Made by a program: the position numbers and the translations under genes
Part shown: positions 56,887 to 64,000 of the stretch, in pieces
How positions within the stretch are numbered: the stretch's first letter is position 1
Layout of the letters: each line of letters begins with the position of its first letter
Origin: Nanobdellota archaeon
GTDB lineage: Archaea; Aenigmatarchaeota; Aenigmatarchaeia; QMZP01
DNA: 64,000 bases
NCBI GenBank assembly: GCA_018816245.1
Contig: JAHIVW010000003.1
Span: forward strand, 124,001-188,000
Direction: 5' to 3'
The notes under the pieces: generated by a model
Databases searched by the model: none
Told to the model about the DNA's origin: nothing
The model's input: only the letters and a program-made list of their open reading frames with translations

Positions 56887-57019
56887 GGGAACAATTGACA
56901 ACGACACAGTCTTCACACGCCTGCGCATCTTTCTCACAGAAACTCACGCGCATTTCGTCAATGGTCCCAGTACAAATAACATGGTTGAGTTCATCACCAC
57001 AGAAGATACACGTTGACAT
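56786..57019 (-). CDS. Small Cys-rich putative metal-binding protein, convergently overlapping the ATPase 3' end
   Basis: MSTCIFCGDELNHVICTGTIDEMRVSFCEKDAQACEDCVVVNC... Confidence 0.55.
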   Translation of the reverse strand: MSTCIFCGDELNHVICTGTIDEMRVSFCEKDAQACEDCVVVNCSLRNMRASGSSSQTPGQQVKQTRKRGQSLPSQEA

Positions 57020-57085
57020 ATTGTTTTTCAACTCCAAAAGGATATGTCGTAGACGGGACGGGGATAAGAAGACCGTGTTGAAAAT

Positions 57086-58531
57086 TCAACTTTCGGTTGA
57101 TGGTGGTGTTTCGGTGATATCGTTCCGCCGTCGAAGCCAGAAGTACAAGCTCCCAATCACGATGATCGCAAGCAGCCCGACGAAGAGCCCGGAGACGTTT
57201 TGGGTGAGAAACCCTGTCACGGTCCCGAACGGTGAGGAAGCGTCTGTTTCTCCTTCATCACTCGTTGTTGTTTCAGGAATGAGACAGACGTCATTCTGGC
57301 ACCCAGCTTCGCAGGTTTCGAGGAAGATGAGCTCATTGTTCTCACAGGTCATCAGGTCGTCTCCATTGCAGCTTGTCATTCCTTCATCACAGAAGAGCAC
57401 AACAGGAAGGACAGGAAATTCGGGTTCAGGAGGTTGTGGGGGTTCTTGCTCTTTGGTCTCGTTCTTTCGCGTAAAGTCTAAGATGGTTCCACCTCCATTA
57501 CCACCACCTCCAGAAGGTGGTGCGTTCACACTAAAGGAAATTGAGGTAAGAACTTCTGCGTTTCCTTGCTGGTCAGTCGAAAAGTAGGAGAGGAAATAGG
57601 TTCCGCCACTGCTCAGGGTAAAGGGCGTTGTGTAGGTAGTTCCCGGGGTGCAGGAGATAGTATTACTACAGTACCATGTCGTTGCGCAGCCGCTTCCGGT
57701 GCTGCCATCATCACAGGAGAGCTGAACTGTAACCGGGGAAGGATAGGATGCCCCATCACTGACATTGCTTGTCGTGGTTGGGGGGGTGGTGTCCTTGAGA
57801 ATTGGGTTCAATGGACTTCCTCCAAGGTTCGTGTTGTTCAGATCTTTTGGACGAATGATGAGAATTGGGGTGGTTGGGTCAACCGGTCCCTCGTTCTTGG
57901 GATGAAAAATCAGAATCGGTGTATCAGGATCAACCGGTCCTTCATTCTTTATTTTCTCAACTGGATCAGTCGGATCAACCGGCCCTTCGTTGTGTATTTT
58001 TTCCACCGGATCGGTGGGATCAGCTGGTCCTTCATTATGGATCTTTTCAATAGGATCAGTCGGATCAGCAGGTGACGGGTTTGGTGGTGCGATCTTGCAA
58101 GGATCAACACCATCAGGACACTCGTTCGTGTCACTTCCACCAGTGAAATCATCAGTAAAGTCATGTGGCTGTGGCGGCGTTGGGGGAATCGGGGCAGTCT
58201 CTTGATACAGTTGTTCTGCCTCACCGCTCGGACCAGAACCAGGAACACTGGACATCGATGGTGGGATTGGTTCCGGTATTGCAATATCCGGTTCGCTTGC
58301 CGGACTCTCGGGAGAAGGAAGCGGTGCCTCAGGAGCTGCTGGCGCTGGTTCAGGGGACGGCGGGGACGGTGTTGTTGGTTCAGTAGGAACCGGGGTCGGT
58401 GTCCCTCCCACACGAACCGTGCCATCAATGTTCAGTTGCGCGTTCGCCAGCGTTGTGAAACTGATTTGGGCGAGCAGGAGCACGCTTATCAAAACCGGGA
58501 TGGCAATTAGTCCAAGAACCTTTCCTTGCAT
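57086..58531 (-). CDS. Surface-anchored protein with Pro/Ser/Glu-rich stalk, tandem EGPxDPT repeats, chitobiase-like C-terminal domain and TM anchor
   Basis: N-terminal signal; NEGPADPTDPVEKIH repeats; DTTPPTTTSNVSDGASYPSPVTVQLSCDDGS...; C-terminal SGLFVGLLAIIVIGSLYFWLRRR. Confidence 0.75.
   Translation of the reverse strand: MQGKVLGLIAIPVLISVLLLAQISFTTLANAQLNIDGTVRVGGTPTPVPTEPTTPSPPSPEPAPAAPEAPLPSPESPASEPDIAIPEPIPPSMSSVPGSGPSGEAEQLYQETAPIPPTPPQPHDFTDDFTGGSDTNECPDGVDPCKIAPPNPSPADPTDPIEKIHNEGPADPTDPVEKIHNEGPVDPTDPVEKIKNEGPVDPDTPILIFHPKNEGPVDPTTPILIIRPKDLNNTNLGGSPLNPILKDTTPPTTTSNVSDGASYPSPVTVQLSCDDGSTGSGCATTWYCSNTISCTPGTTYTTPFTLSSGGTYFLSYFSTDQQGNAEVLTSISFSVNAPPSGGGGNGGGTILDFTRKNETKEQEPPQPPEPEFPVLPVVLFCDEGMTSCNGDDLMTCENNELIFLETCEAGCQNDVCLIPETTTSDEGETDASSPFGTVTGFLTQNVSGLFVGLLAIIVIGSLYFWLRRRNDITETPPSTES
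57840..58072. repeat. Intragenic tandem repeats encoding (I)(H/K)NEGP(A/V)DPTDPVEK
   Basis: Visible imperfect 45-nt units followed by longer diverged units. Confidence 0.8.
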
Positions 58532-58631
58532 GCGATCACGTCCAAATCGTGGAAAGCTGAGAATCTGAGTTTTAAATACCTTGGTTGAGTATGAAGCCGC
58601 CCTTTTTAAGCTCCTAAGGCAACATACGGCA

Positions 58632-58925
58632 ATGCCAGACGCTCCTAATCAAGTCGTCCGGGTTCGCCTTCCCCGTGGGAAAGAGATGTTCGGAATCATT
58701 GAAGAACTCCTCGGCGCCAGCCGGTTTAGGATCCGCTGCAAAGACGGGAACACCCGGCTTTGCCGTATCCCTGGAAAGTTTCGGAGACGCATCCGCGTTT
58801 CTGTCGGTGATGCAGTCATCATCGAGCCCTGGGATATTGAGCCCAAGGACAAGGCCGATGTTGTCTGGATTTATAACAAGACACAGAATGTCTGGCTCCG
58901 CCAACGCGGCATGCTGGACTGGTAG
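58632..58925 (+). CDS. eif1A: Translation initiation factor aIF1A
   Basis: VVRVRLPRGKEMFGIIEELLGASRFRIRCKDGNTRLCRIPGKFRRRIRVSVGDAVIIEPW. Confidence 0.95.
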   Translation: MPDAPNQVVRVRLPRGKEMFGIIEELLGASRFRIRCKDGNTRLCRIPGKFRRRIRVSVGDAVIIEPWDIEPKDKADVVWIYNKTQNVWLRQRGMLDW

Positions 58926-58930
58926 GCGTT

Positions 58931-59443
58931 ATGATCGAGGAAATTCTCGTCCCTGAGGAACGACTTGCGGTCATTATCGGCAACAAGGGACAGACCAAGA
59001 AACGAATTGAGGAAAAAACAAAGACCAGACTTTCGGTCAGTAGTGGGATCATTGTGTCAGGTGACACCGAAGGCGTGCTTGTTGCAAGCGAGATCGTGCG
59101 CGCGATCAGCCGCGGTTTCACTCCTCGGGAAGCCTTCTCGCTCCTGAATGACGATACTCAATTGCAAACGATCAGCCTTTGGAAAGAGACCGAAGCAACG
59201 CGGCAGCGCTTGTTCGCTCGGGTGATTGGGAGGAGCGGGAAGGTCCGCCAGAACATCGAGCGGTACACCCGCACAACCATTTGTGTTTATGGGAAAACGG
59301 TTTCTGTTATCGGGCGGTTTGATACGATGCGCATTGCCGTTGAAGCAATCAAAATGATTCTGAACGGCCGGTCAATTGTAGTCGTGTACAACTTTATTGA
59401 GAAGCAGATGCGGGAGCAGAATCCGTTGTTGCCTGATGAGTAG
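58931..59443 (+). CDS. KH-domain RNA-binding protein (Pno1/Dim2-like)
   Basis: EERLAVIIGNKGQTKKRIEEKTKTRLSV; ARVIGRSGKVRQNIERYTRTTICVYGKTVSVIG. Confidence 0.9.
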   Translation: MIEEILVPEERLAVIIGNKGQTKKRIEEKTKTRLSVSSGIIVSGDTEGVLVASEIVRAISRGFTPREAFSLLNDDTQLQTISLWKETEATRQRLFARVIGRSGKVRQNIERYTRTTICVYGKTVSVIGRFDTMRIAVEAIKMILNGRSIVVVYNFIEKQMREQNPLLPDE

Positions 59444-59654
59444 CTTTTTCAGTCTCTGAGTAGCCACAGCGGCCGCAGACCACGCGCGTCTTGTGGACGC
59501 CGAGCCACGTGCCAGGACCGCAGCGCGGGCAGCTTTTGTGGACCCGTTCGACGGTTTTTCCTTTCATGGTGTAGTACTTGTTTGCAGCAGCCGAACTGTG
59601 TTTCTTCCCGGTTCGCTTTTTCTTTTCGCGCCGTCGAATTTTCTTTTCTGCCAT
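59394..59654 (-). CDS. rps27ae: 30S ribosomal protein S27ae
   Basis: KYYTMKGKTVERVHKSCPRCGPGTWLGVHKTRVVCGRCGYSE. Confidence 0.92.
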   Translation of the reverse strand: MAEKKIRRREKKKRTGKKHSSAAANKYYTMKGKTVERVHKSCPRCGPGTWLGVHKTRVVCGRCGYSETEKATHQATTDSAPASASQ

Positions 59655-59706
59655 GGAATCACGAGTGCTATATATAACGGGACGGCCTATTTAAAGGCAC
59701 CGTTGT

Positions 59707-60615
59707 ATGAAATACCGCATTCGCATCGTCCTCACAATGGCGCTCCTGTTCTTGCTTTCGCAGGTGGTCGGCCTCGGATTGTTGTTTCAGGACACGATCG
59801 TCACCCAGATGACCGACGAGACCGGGTCGCTCGTGACCAGCGTTGCTCACGGAGAGACCGCAATCGGTCCCCGTCCGGACCTGATCGGGTTCGAGACGAT
59901 CATCTACATCCTTGCGGGAGTGCTGATCGGGACGTCCCTGGTGCTCCTCTTCATGCGGTTTCAGAAGTTCGGGCTCTGGCGGGCCATGTTCTTCTTCGCA
60001 GTGTTCGCGACGATCTCGGTCGCCCTCGGAGTGATCCTTCCTCAACTCGTTGCTGTACTGCTGGGATTATTGTTGGCGATCCTGAAGATCAAGAAACAGA
60101 ATGCACTGTTACACAACGGGACCGAGCTGTTGATGTATGCGGGGATTGCCCTCTTGTTCGTGCCGTTGTTGGATCTCGTTTCCGTGGTCGTGTTGTTGCT
60201 GGTCATCGCTGCCTACGACGCATTCGCGGTGTGGAAGAGCAAGCACATGATCTCGCTCGCGAAGTTCCAGGCAGAGAGCAAGGTGTTTGCCGGCTTGTCG
60301 GTTTCGACGAAGAAGCCAACAACAGTGAAACAAGAGAAGAAGACCCAGAAACTTGGGGTTGGCCAGGCGATCCTTGGCGGCGGGGACATGGCGTTTCCGT
60401 TACTGTTTGCCGGGGTGGTGTTCGAGTGGCTCGTGGTGTCCGTGGGGATCGCCAAGAACCTCGCGTTCCTGTATACACTGCTGATTCCGGTGCTGTGTAC
60501 CGTGACCCTGTTCCTGTTGCTGGTCAAGGGAAAGCAGGGGACATTCTACCCAGCGATGCCGTTTCTGAGCGCTGGATGCTTTATTGGCTTCGGGCTGCTC
60601 TGGCTCTTTTTATAA
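59707..60615 (+). CDS. Presenilin-like (A22) intramembrane aspartyl protease
   Basis: TM segments with AAYDAFAVW and LGVGQAILGGGDMAFPLL (YD / GxGD motifs). Confidence 0.85.
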   Translation: MKYRIRIVLTMALLFLLSQVVGLGLLFQDTIVTQMTDETGSLVTSVAHGETAIGPRPDLIGFETIIYILAGVLIGTSLVLLFMRFQKFGLWRAMFFFAVFATISVALGVILPQLVAVLLGLLLAILKIKKQNALLHNGTELLMYAGIALLFVPLLDLVSVVVLLLVIAAYDAFAVWKSKHMISLAKFQAESKVFAGLSVSTKKPTTVKQEKKTQKLGVGQAILGGGDMAFPLLFAGVVFEWLVVSVGIAKNLAFLYTLLIPVLCTVTLFLLLVKGKQGTFYPAMPFLSAGCFIGFGLLWLFL

Positions 60616-60639
60616 AAGGCCGAACTAACTTCTCTGCAC

Positions 60640-60712
60640 GCCTCCGTAGCTCAGTTGGTAGAGCGGTTGCCTCGTAAGCAACAGGTCCCGCGTTCGATCC
60701 GCGGCGGGGGCT
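60640..60712 (+). tRNA. tRNA-Thr (CGT)
   Basis: GCCTCCG/CGGGGGC acceptor; GTTGC-CTCGTAA-GCAAC anticodon arm; CCGCG-TTCGATC-CGCGG T-arm. Confidence 0.94.
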
Positions 60713-60800
60713 TGCGTATAAAGGACAGTACCCTAACCAAGAATCGGAACATGATTGTTGAAAACTACCATGAACAAGAGACAGCGTCTGGAATATTATC

Positions 60801-61130
60801 TCAAGTTTTTGAACACGTTTTCTCGTGGTCAGTGGTCTGTTTCTTTGTATCGAAATCGCTCTTGCAGAAACTACATCTCCAGATTTTATCGTTCGTTCTC
60901 CCTTCTAATTCTTGATCGCAGTTTGGGCAGTTGGTTTTGAAATGCACACCTTCGGTTATGTCAATATTAATTTTGAAATCATTCTCACAGAAGGGACAAG
61001 TCAAATCAATCTCTCGATTGTTTCCCTCTCCTTTTAACTCCACATTCTTTTTTAACGTCAATCCTATCTCGCCTTCATCACTATGAGGAACCGTACCAGC
61101 CTGTTCATTTGTCCAATATTTAAATTTCAT
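60801..61130 (-). CDS. Multi-zinc-ribbon protein
   Basis: CPFCENDF, CPNCDQEL, CSFCKSDFDTKKQTTDHEKTC. Confidence 0.65.
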   Translation of the reverse strand: MKFKYWTNEQAGTVPHSDEGEIGLTLKKNVELKGEGNNREIDLTCPFCENDFKINIDITEGVHFKTNCPNCDQELEGRTNDKIWRCSFCKSDFDTKKQTTDHEKTCSKT

Positions 61131-61148
61131 TCGATAGAATTCTAATAA

Positions 61149-61170
61149 GACTCCTCGTGAGGGGAGAGTC
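61149..61170. promoter_or_regulatory. Imperfect inverted repeat upstream of the thioredoxin-like/permease pair
   Basis: GACTCCTCGTGAGGGGAGAGTC, with flanks ATAAG/CCTTAT. Confidence 0.35.
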
Positions 61171-61204
61171 CCTTATCAATGAATCTCCCTAAGAGTTGTA
61201 CCGT

Positions 61205-61474
61205 ATGAAAACAGTGAAGCTTGAAGTATTTGGTCCTGAACCACCATGTGTGAGATGCCAAGCCGTGAAGAAAAATGCAGAGGAAGCAACAAAGAAGCTG
61301 AAGCAAAAAGGAATTGATGTCATACTTTCAAAGCAGAAGATAAACTCACGGCAGACGGTGAGCAAGTATGGAGTTCTCGTTTCCCCCGCTCTTGCAATCA
61401 ATGACGTGATCAGGTTCATGGGGAGGATACCTTCTCCAGACGAAATAGAGAAAGAAATATTGAAGACGATCTAG
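61205..61474 (+). CDS. Small thioredoxin-like redox-disulfide protein
   Basis: MKTVKLEVFGPEPPCVRCQAVKKNAEEATKKL...VLVSPALAINDVIRFMGRIPS. Confidence 0.85.
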   Translation: MKTVKLEVFGPEPPCVRCQAVKKNAEEATKKLKQKGIDVILSKQKINSRQTVSKYGVLVSPALAINDVIRFMGRIPSPDEIEKEILKTI

Positions 61475-62509
61475 ATGGAATTTAATAGAATAATCAGGAC
61501 TATTATATTAGTAATTTTCATAGGTGTTATTTTTTATCTGCTTATAGATAGTAGGATTCGGGCCTATTCATTAGCACCGACATTAACCCAAGCAGATATG
61601 AGCGGGTTGGTATGGTACGAGATTCCTGTTCATTACATGTGGGATTACGCGTTGCATGGATGGATATGCTTGCTATTTGCTTTTGTTTTGGCTGGGTTAT
61701 TCTACGAGTTTGTTCCCAAGGAATTCCTTACAAAATATATGAGTAGCAAGAAAGCTTCTGGTTATCTGATAGGGATAATCATGGCACCGTTCTTTACAGT
61801 ATGTTCTTGCACAATGGTTCCAATATTCGGGAGTATAATGTATGCCGGAGCAGGTATAGGACCTGCTATAACATTTCTTCTGATGGCTCCTGCTGCGAAT
61901 ATTCTTTCGGTGGTCGTGACAGGGGAAATGATAGGTTGGGATATCGCTATTATTAGGATATTGGTATCAATAGTGACTGCTTTAGTTGCCGGGATTTTCA
62001 TTTCCAGAACATCATGGGGAAAGTCTATTGAGAAAAAGTTCAGCTCTGAATCATCAAAAAATATAAAGGGAAAGGTGGAGTTGGTCAAACCACAAATAGA
62101 CGAAAGATTGTGGTCTTCCATAAAATTTAGTGGTTTTCTTGCGAAGAAAATACTTCCTTATTTTATACTGGGCCTTATTGCAGTGAGCTACGTTCAGGCA
62201 TATCTTCCTGAGGACGTTGTTGCAGTTTACCTCACGGGAATAACAGGCATTCTTTTGGCATCTGTCATTGGAGGTCCATTATATACACCAACACTTGTTG
62301 AAATTGCTCTCGGGAAGGTTTTACTAACATTGGGAATGTCAAAGGCGGCTCTTCTTTCGTGGCTTATGGGACAGCCATATGACATACCAAACATGGTAGC
62401 TGTTTCAAGAATTGTGAAATGGAAAGTTGTAATAAACTATGCAATCATAGCCTTGTTTTCCAGTATATTCTTCGGCATGTTGTATGGAATATTTCTGGGA
62501 ATTATTTAA
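61475..62509 (+). CDS. Permease (YraQ/UPF0718, DUF318 family)
   Basis: MAPFFTVCSCTMVPIFGSIMYAGAGIGPAITFLLMAPAANILSVVVTGEMIG. Confidence 0.88.
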   Translation: MEFNRIIRTIILVIFIGVIFYLLIDSRIRAYSLAPTLTQADMSGLVWYEIPVHYMWDYALHGWICLLFAFVLAGLFYEFVPKEFLTKYMSSKKASGYLIGIIMAPFFTVCSCTMVPIFGSIMYAGAGIGPAITFLLMAPAANILSVVVTGEMIGWDIAIIRILVSIVTALVAGIFISRTSWGKSIEKKFSSESSKNIKGKVELVKPQIDERLWSSIKFSGFLAKKILPYFILGLIAVSYVQAYLPEDVVAVYLTGITGILLASVIGGPLYTPTLVEIALGKVLLTLGMSKAALLSWLMGQPYDIPNMVAVSRIVKWKVVINYAIIALFSSIFFGMLYGIFLGII

Positions 62510-62641
62510 GATGAGAGATAAGGAACCTTTCCCGTAGGAAACATAATCTAACAAAATCGTTTTTACGCCGTGTCGAGCCTAGAACCGAAATGCTAAACGG
62601 GAACGCTATACAAGAGAATAGAAATAATTCGAACAATTAGT

Positions 62642-62833
62642 CTACTTGACCCACAAACAATATCGTCCAGGCGCCTTAATTTCTAGAAGTTTCGCAATCT
62701 CTGATTCGTTCGGATCAACAACAATAATAACACCCTTCCAGCTCCGGGAAAAGTTCGCCTGGTTACAGAGCGGACACATGTCCCCTTTCACGAACACCTT
62801 GCAGGACCGGCACACTTTGTCTCGAGAACTCAT
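62642..62833 (-). CDS. spt4: Transcription elongation factor Spt4 (RpoE'')
   Basis: MSSRDKVCRSCKVFVKGDMCPLCNQANFSRSWKGVIIVVDPNESEIAKLLEIKAPGRYCLWV. Confidence 0.93.
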   Translation of the reverse strand: MSSRDKVCRSCKVFVKGDMCPLCNQANFSRSWKGVIIVVDPNESEIAKLLEIKAPGRYCLWVK

Positions 62834-62834
62834 G

Positions 62835-63434
62835 CTAATCACTCAACTTCTTGGGCGCTTGCTGCCCTTTCCCGCCTTTCCGGCGCACATGCTTTTCTTG
62901 GGATTCTTTCTCTTTCTGCGGCCAGCCTTCAACACCAAGGCCTGGCTGCCGCATGGTCAACCCAATCTTGTACTCTTTGCCAAGCGACACAGCAACAATC
63001 CGCGCCTTCGCCGTATCACCCTCTTTCAGCACGCGGCTCGATTCGCGACCAGTGAAGATCGCGTTCTTCTGGTCATAGGAAACAAAATCATTCATGATCT
63101 GGCTCACGTGGACCATGCCATCAAGCGCCCCGATCCGGACGAACACCCCGAACTCCGTGACGTCGATCACCGGCCCCTTCACGAGCTCGTGCAGCTCAGG
63201 AAGGTAGATCAACACCTTGAACTGGACAGGATAGTTGATCGATCCGTCTCCGGGGAAGATCCTGCCTTCACCAATGGAGATGATCTCGGTCACCGCGAGG
63301 ATGACCCCGACCTTCCGGTCAATGATGCCCTCGAATGCGTCCTCAAGGCTAACTTTGATGGCCTCGTCTTGAGCAAGGCGGAACTTCACCGGGGGAACCC
63401 GGACTTTGTCTTCAACGGTCAGGATCTTGTACAT
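62835..63434 (-). CDS. rpoE1: RNA polymerase subunit E' (Rpb7)
   Basis: MYKILTVEDKVRVPPVKF; FEGIIDRKVGVILAVTEIISIGEGRIFPGDGSINYPVQFKVLIY; S1 domain VFVRIGALDGMVHVSQI. Confidence 0.95.
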   Translation of the reverse strand: MYKILTVEDKVRVPPVKFRLAQDEAIKVSLEDAFEGIIDRKVGVILAVTEIISIGEGRIFPGDGSINYPVQFKVLIYLPELHELVKGPVIDVTEFGVFVRIGALDGMVHVSQIMNDFVSYDQKNAIFTGRESSRVLKEGDTAKARIVAVSLGKEYKIGLTMRQPGLGVEGWPQKEKESQEKHVRRKGGKGQQAPKKLSD

Positions 63435-63511
63435 ATTCTCTCCAGAGTGGACCTCTCCAGGAAATGCTGGAAATAGAGTCTTTTTTTCTATGCGGGCGAT
63501 GTTTAAAAAGG

Positions 63512-64000
63512 TTACTTCTGGAGGAGGTAGTCCCCCAGGACCATGGCGTCGATCCCGGTCATGAAGAAGGTCCTGAGGGCGTCCTTGGGAGAGCAGGCCA
63601 TGGCCTCACCCTTGATGTTCAGGCTCGTGTTCAAGACAACAGGGACTGAGCTCTCATTTTCAAAGGCCTTGATAACCTTCCAGTAACGCGGATTCACGTC
63701 TTTTTCAACAGTCTGGGGCCGGCAGGAGTTGTCTGTGTGGACAACCGCGGGGATCTCCTTTTCCTTCCCCGGCTTCATCTGGAAGGACAGAATCATGTAC
63801 GGGCTCGGGTATGCCCCCTCGAGGTACTCGTCCGCTGCCTCAGCAAGCATGCTCGGGCAGAACGGCCGGTAGGGCTCACGAAACTTGACATTCAGATTAA
63901 TCTTGTCCTTGTTTTCTGGTTTCCCGGGATTCATGAGAATAGACCGGTTGCCAAGTGCACGCGGTCCCATTTCCATGCGTCCCTGGAACCAGCCGACAAT
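63512..64000 (-). CDS. Carbamoyltransferase (NodU/CmcH family), partial at right edge
   Basis: GWFQGRMEMGPRALGNRSILMNPGKPENKDKINLNVKFREPYRPFCPSML; VLNTSLNIKGEAMACSPKDAL. Confidence 0.92.
   Translation of the reverse strand: MVGWFQGRMEMGPRALGNRSILMNPGKPENKDKINLNVKFREPYRPFCPSMLAEAADEYLEGAYPSPYMILSFQMKPGKEKEIPAVVHTDNSCRPQTVEKDVNPRYWKVIKAFENESSVPVVLNTSLNIKGEAMACSPKDALRTFFMTGIDAMVLGDYLLQK

Noticed and set aside
60755-60940. 61-aa plus-strand ORF after tRNA-Thr (MLKTTMNKRQRLEYYLKFLN...)
   Set aside because: It is antisense to the zinc-knuckle protein at 60801-61130, whose cysteine pattern is far more convincing; likely spurious.
62510-62641. Possible tRNA-like fragment / att site at the right boundary of the AT-rich segment (CGGTTCTAGGCTCGACACGGC on the minus strand)
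   Set aside because: Only a vague T-arm resemblance; it does not match the tRNA-Thr 3' end and lacks a full fold.
1-64000. CRISPR arrays, IS elements, prophage genes, rRNA operons
   Set aside because: No regularly spaced direct repeats, transposase/integrase or phage structural ORFs, or rRNA-like sequence seen in the window.

Overview
This 64 kb window is an archaeal chromosome segment. Gene content (GatDE, archaeal ribosomal proteins, split RNA polymerase genes rpoB''/B'/A'/A'', Topo VI, aIF2-gamma, Orc1/Cdc6, Spt4/RpoE', MC1) is archaeal. The small TM proteins and secreted-protein style suggest a DPANN-type lineage, but that assignment is only an inference. Most of the window is housekeeping: translation, transcription, topoisomerases, GAPDH/TPI. 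I see no rRNA, CRISPR array, prophage or intact IS element. Three tRNAs were read directly: Leu-GAG, Lys-CTT and Thr-CGT. Accessory regions include a pilin-like cluster with an assembly ATPase (about 25.9-32.8 kb), large surface proteins, a GC-rich RHS-core fragment, a SodN/SodX-like nickel SOD pair, and an AT-rich thioredoxin/permease segment next to tRNA-Thr. The least-explained signal is a family of five intergenic palindromes, TAACA-N-TGTTA (often extended to TATAACA-N-TGTTATA), four of which lie 8-17 nt past a stop codon. Other points of interest are a histone-fold protein with a C-terminal coiled coil coexisting with an MC1 protein, two unannotated Cys-containing microproteins, and charged tails on several ribosomal proteins.
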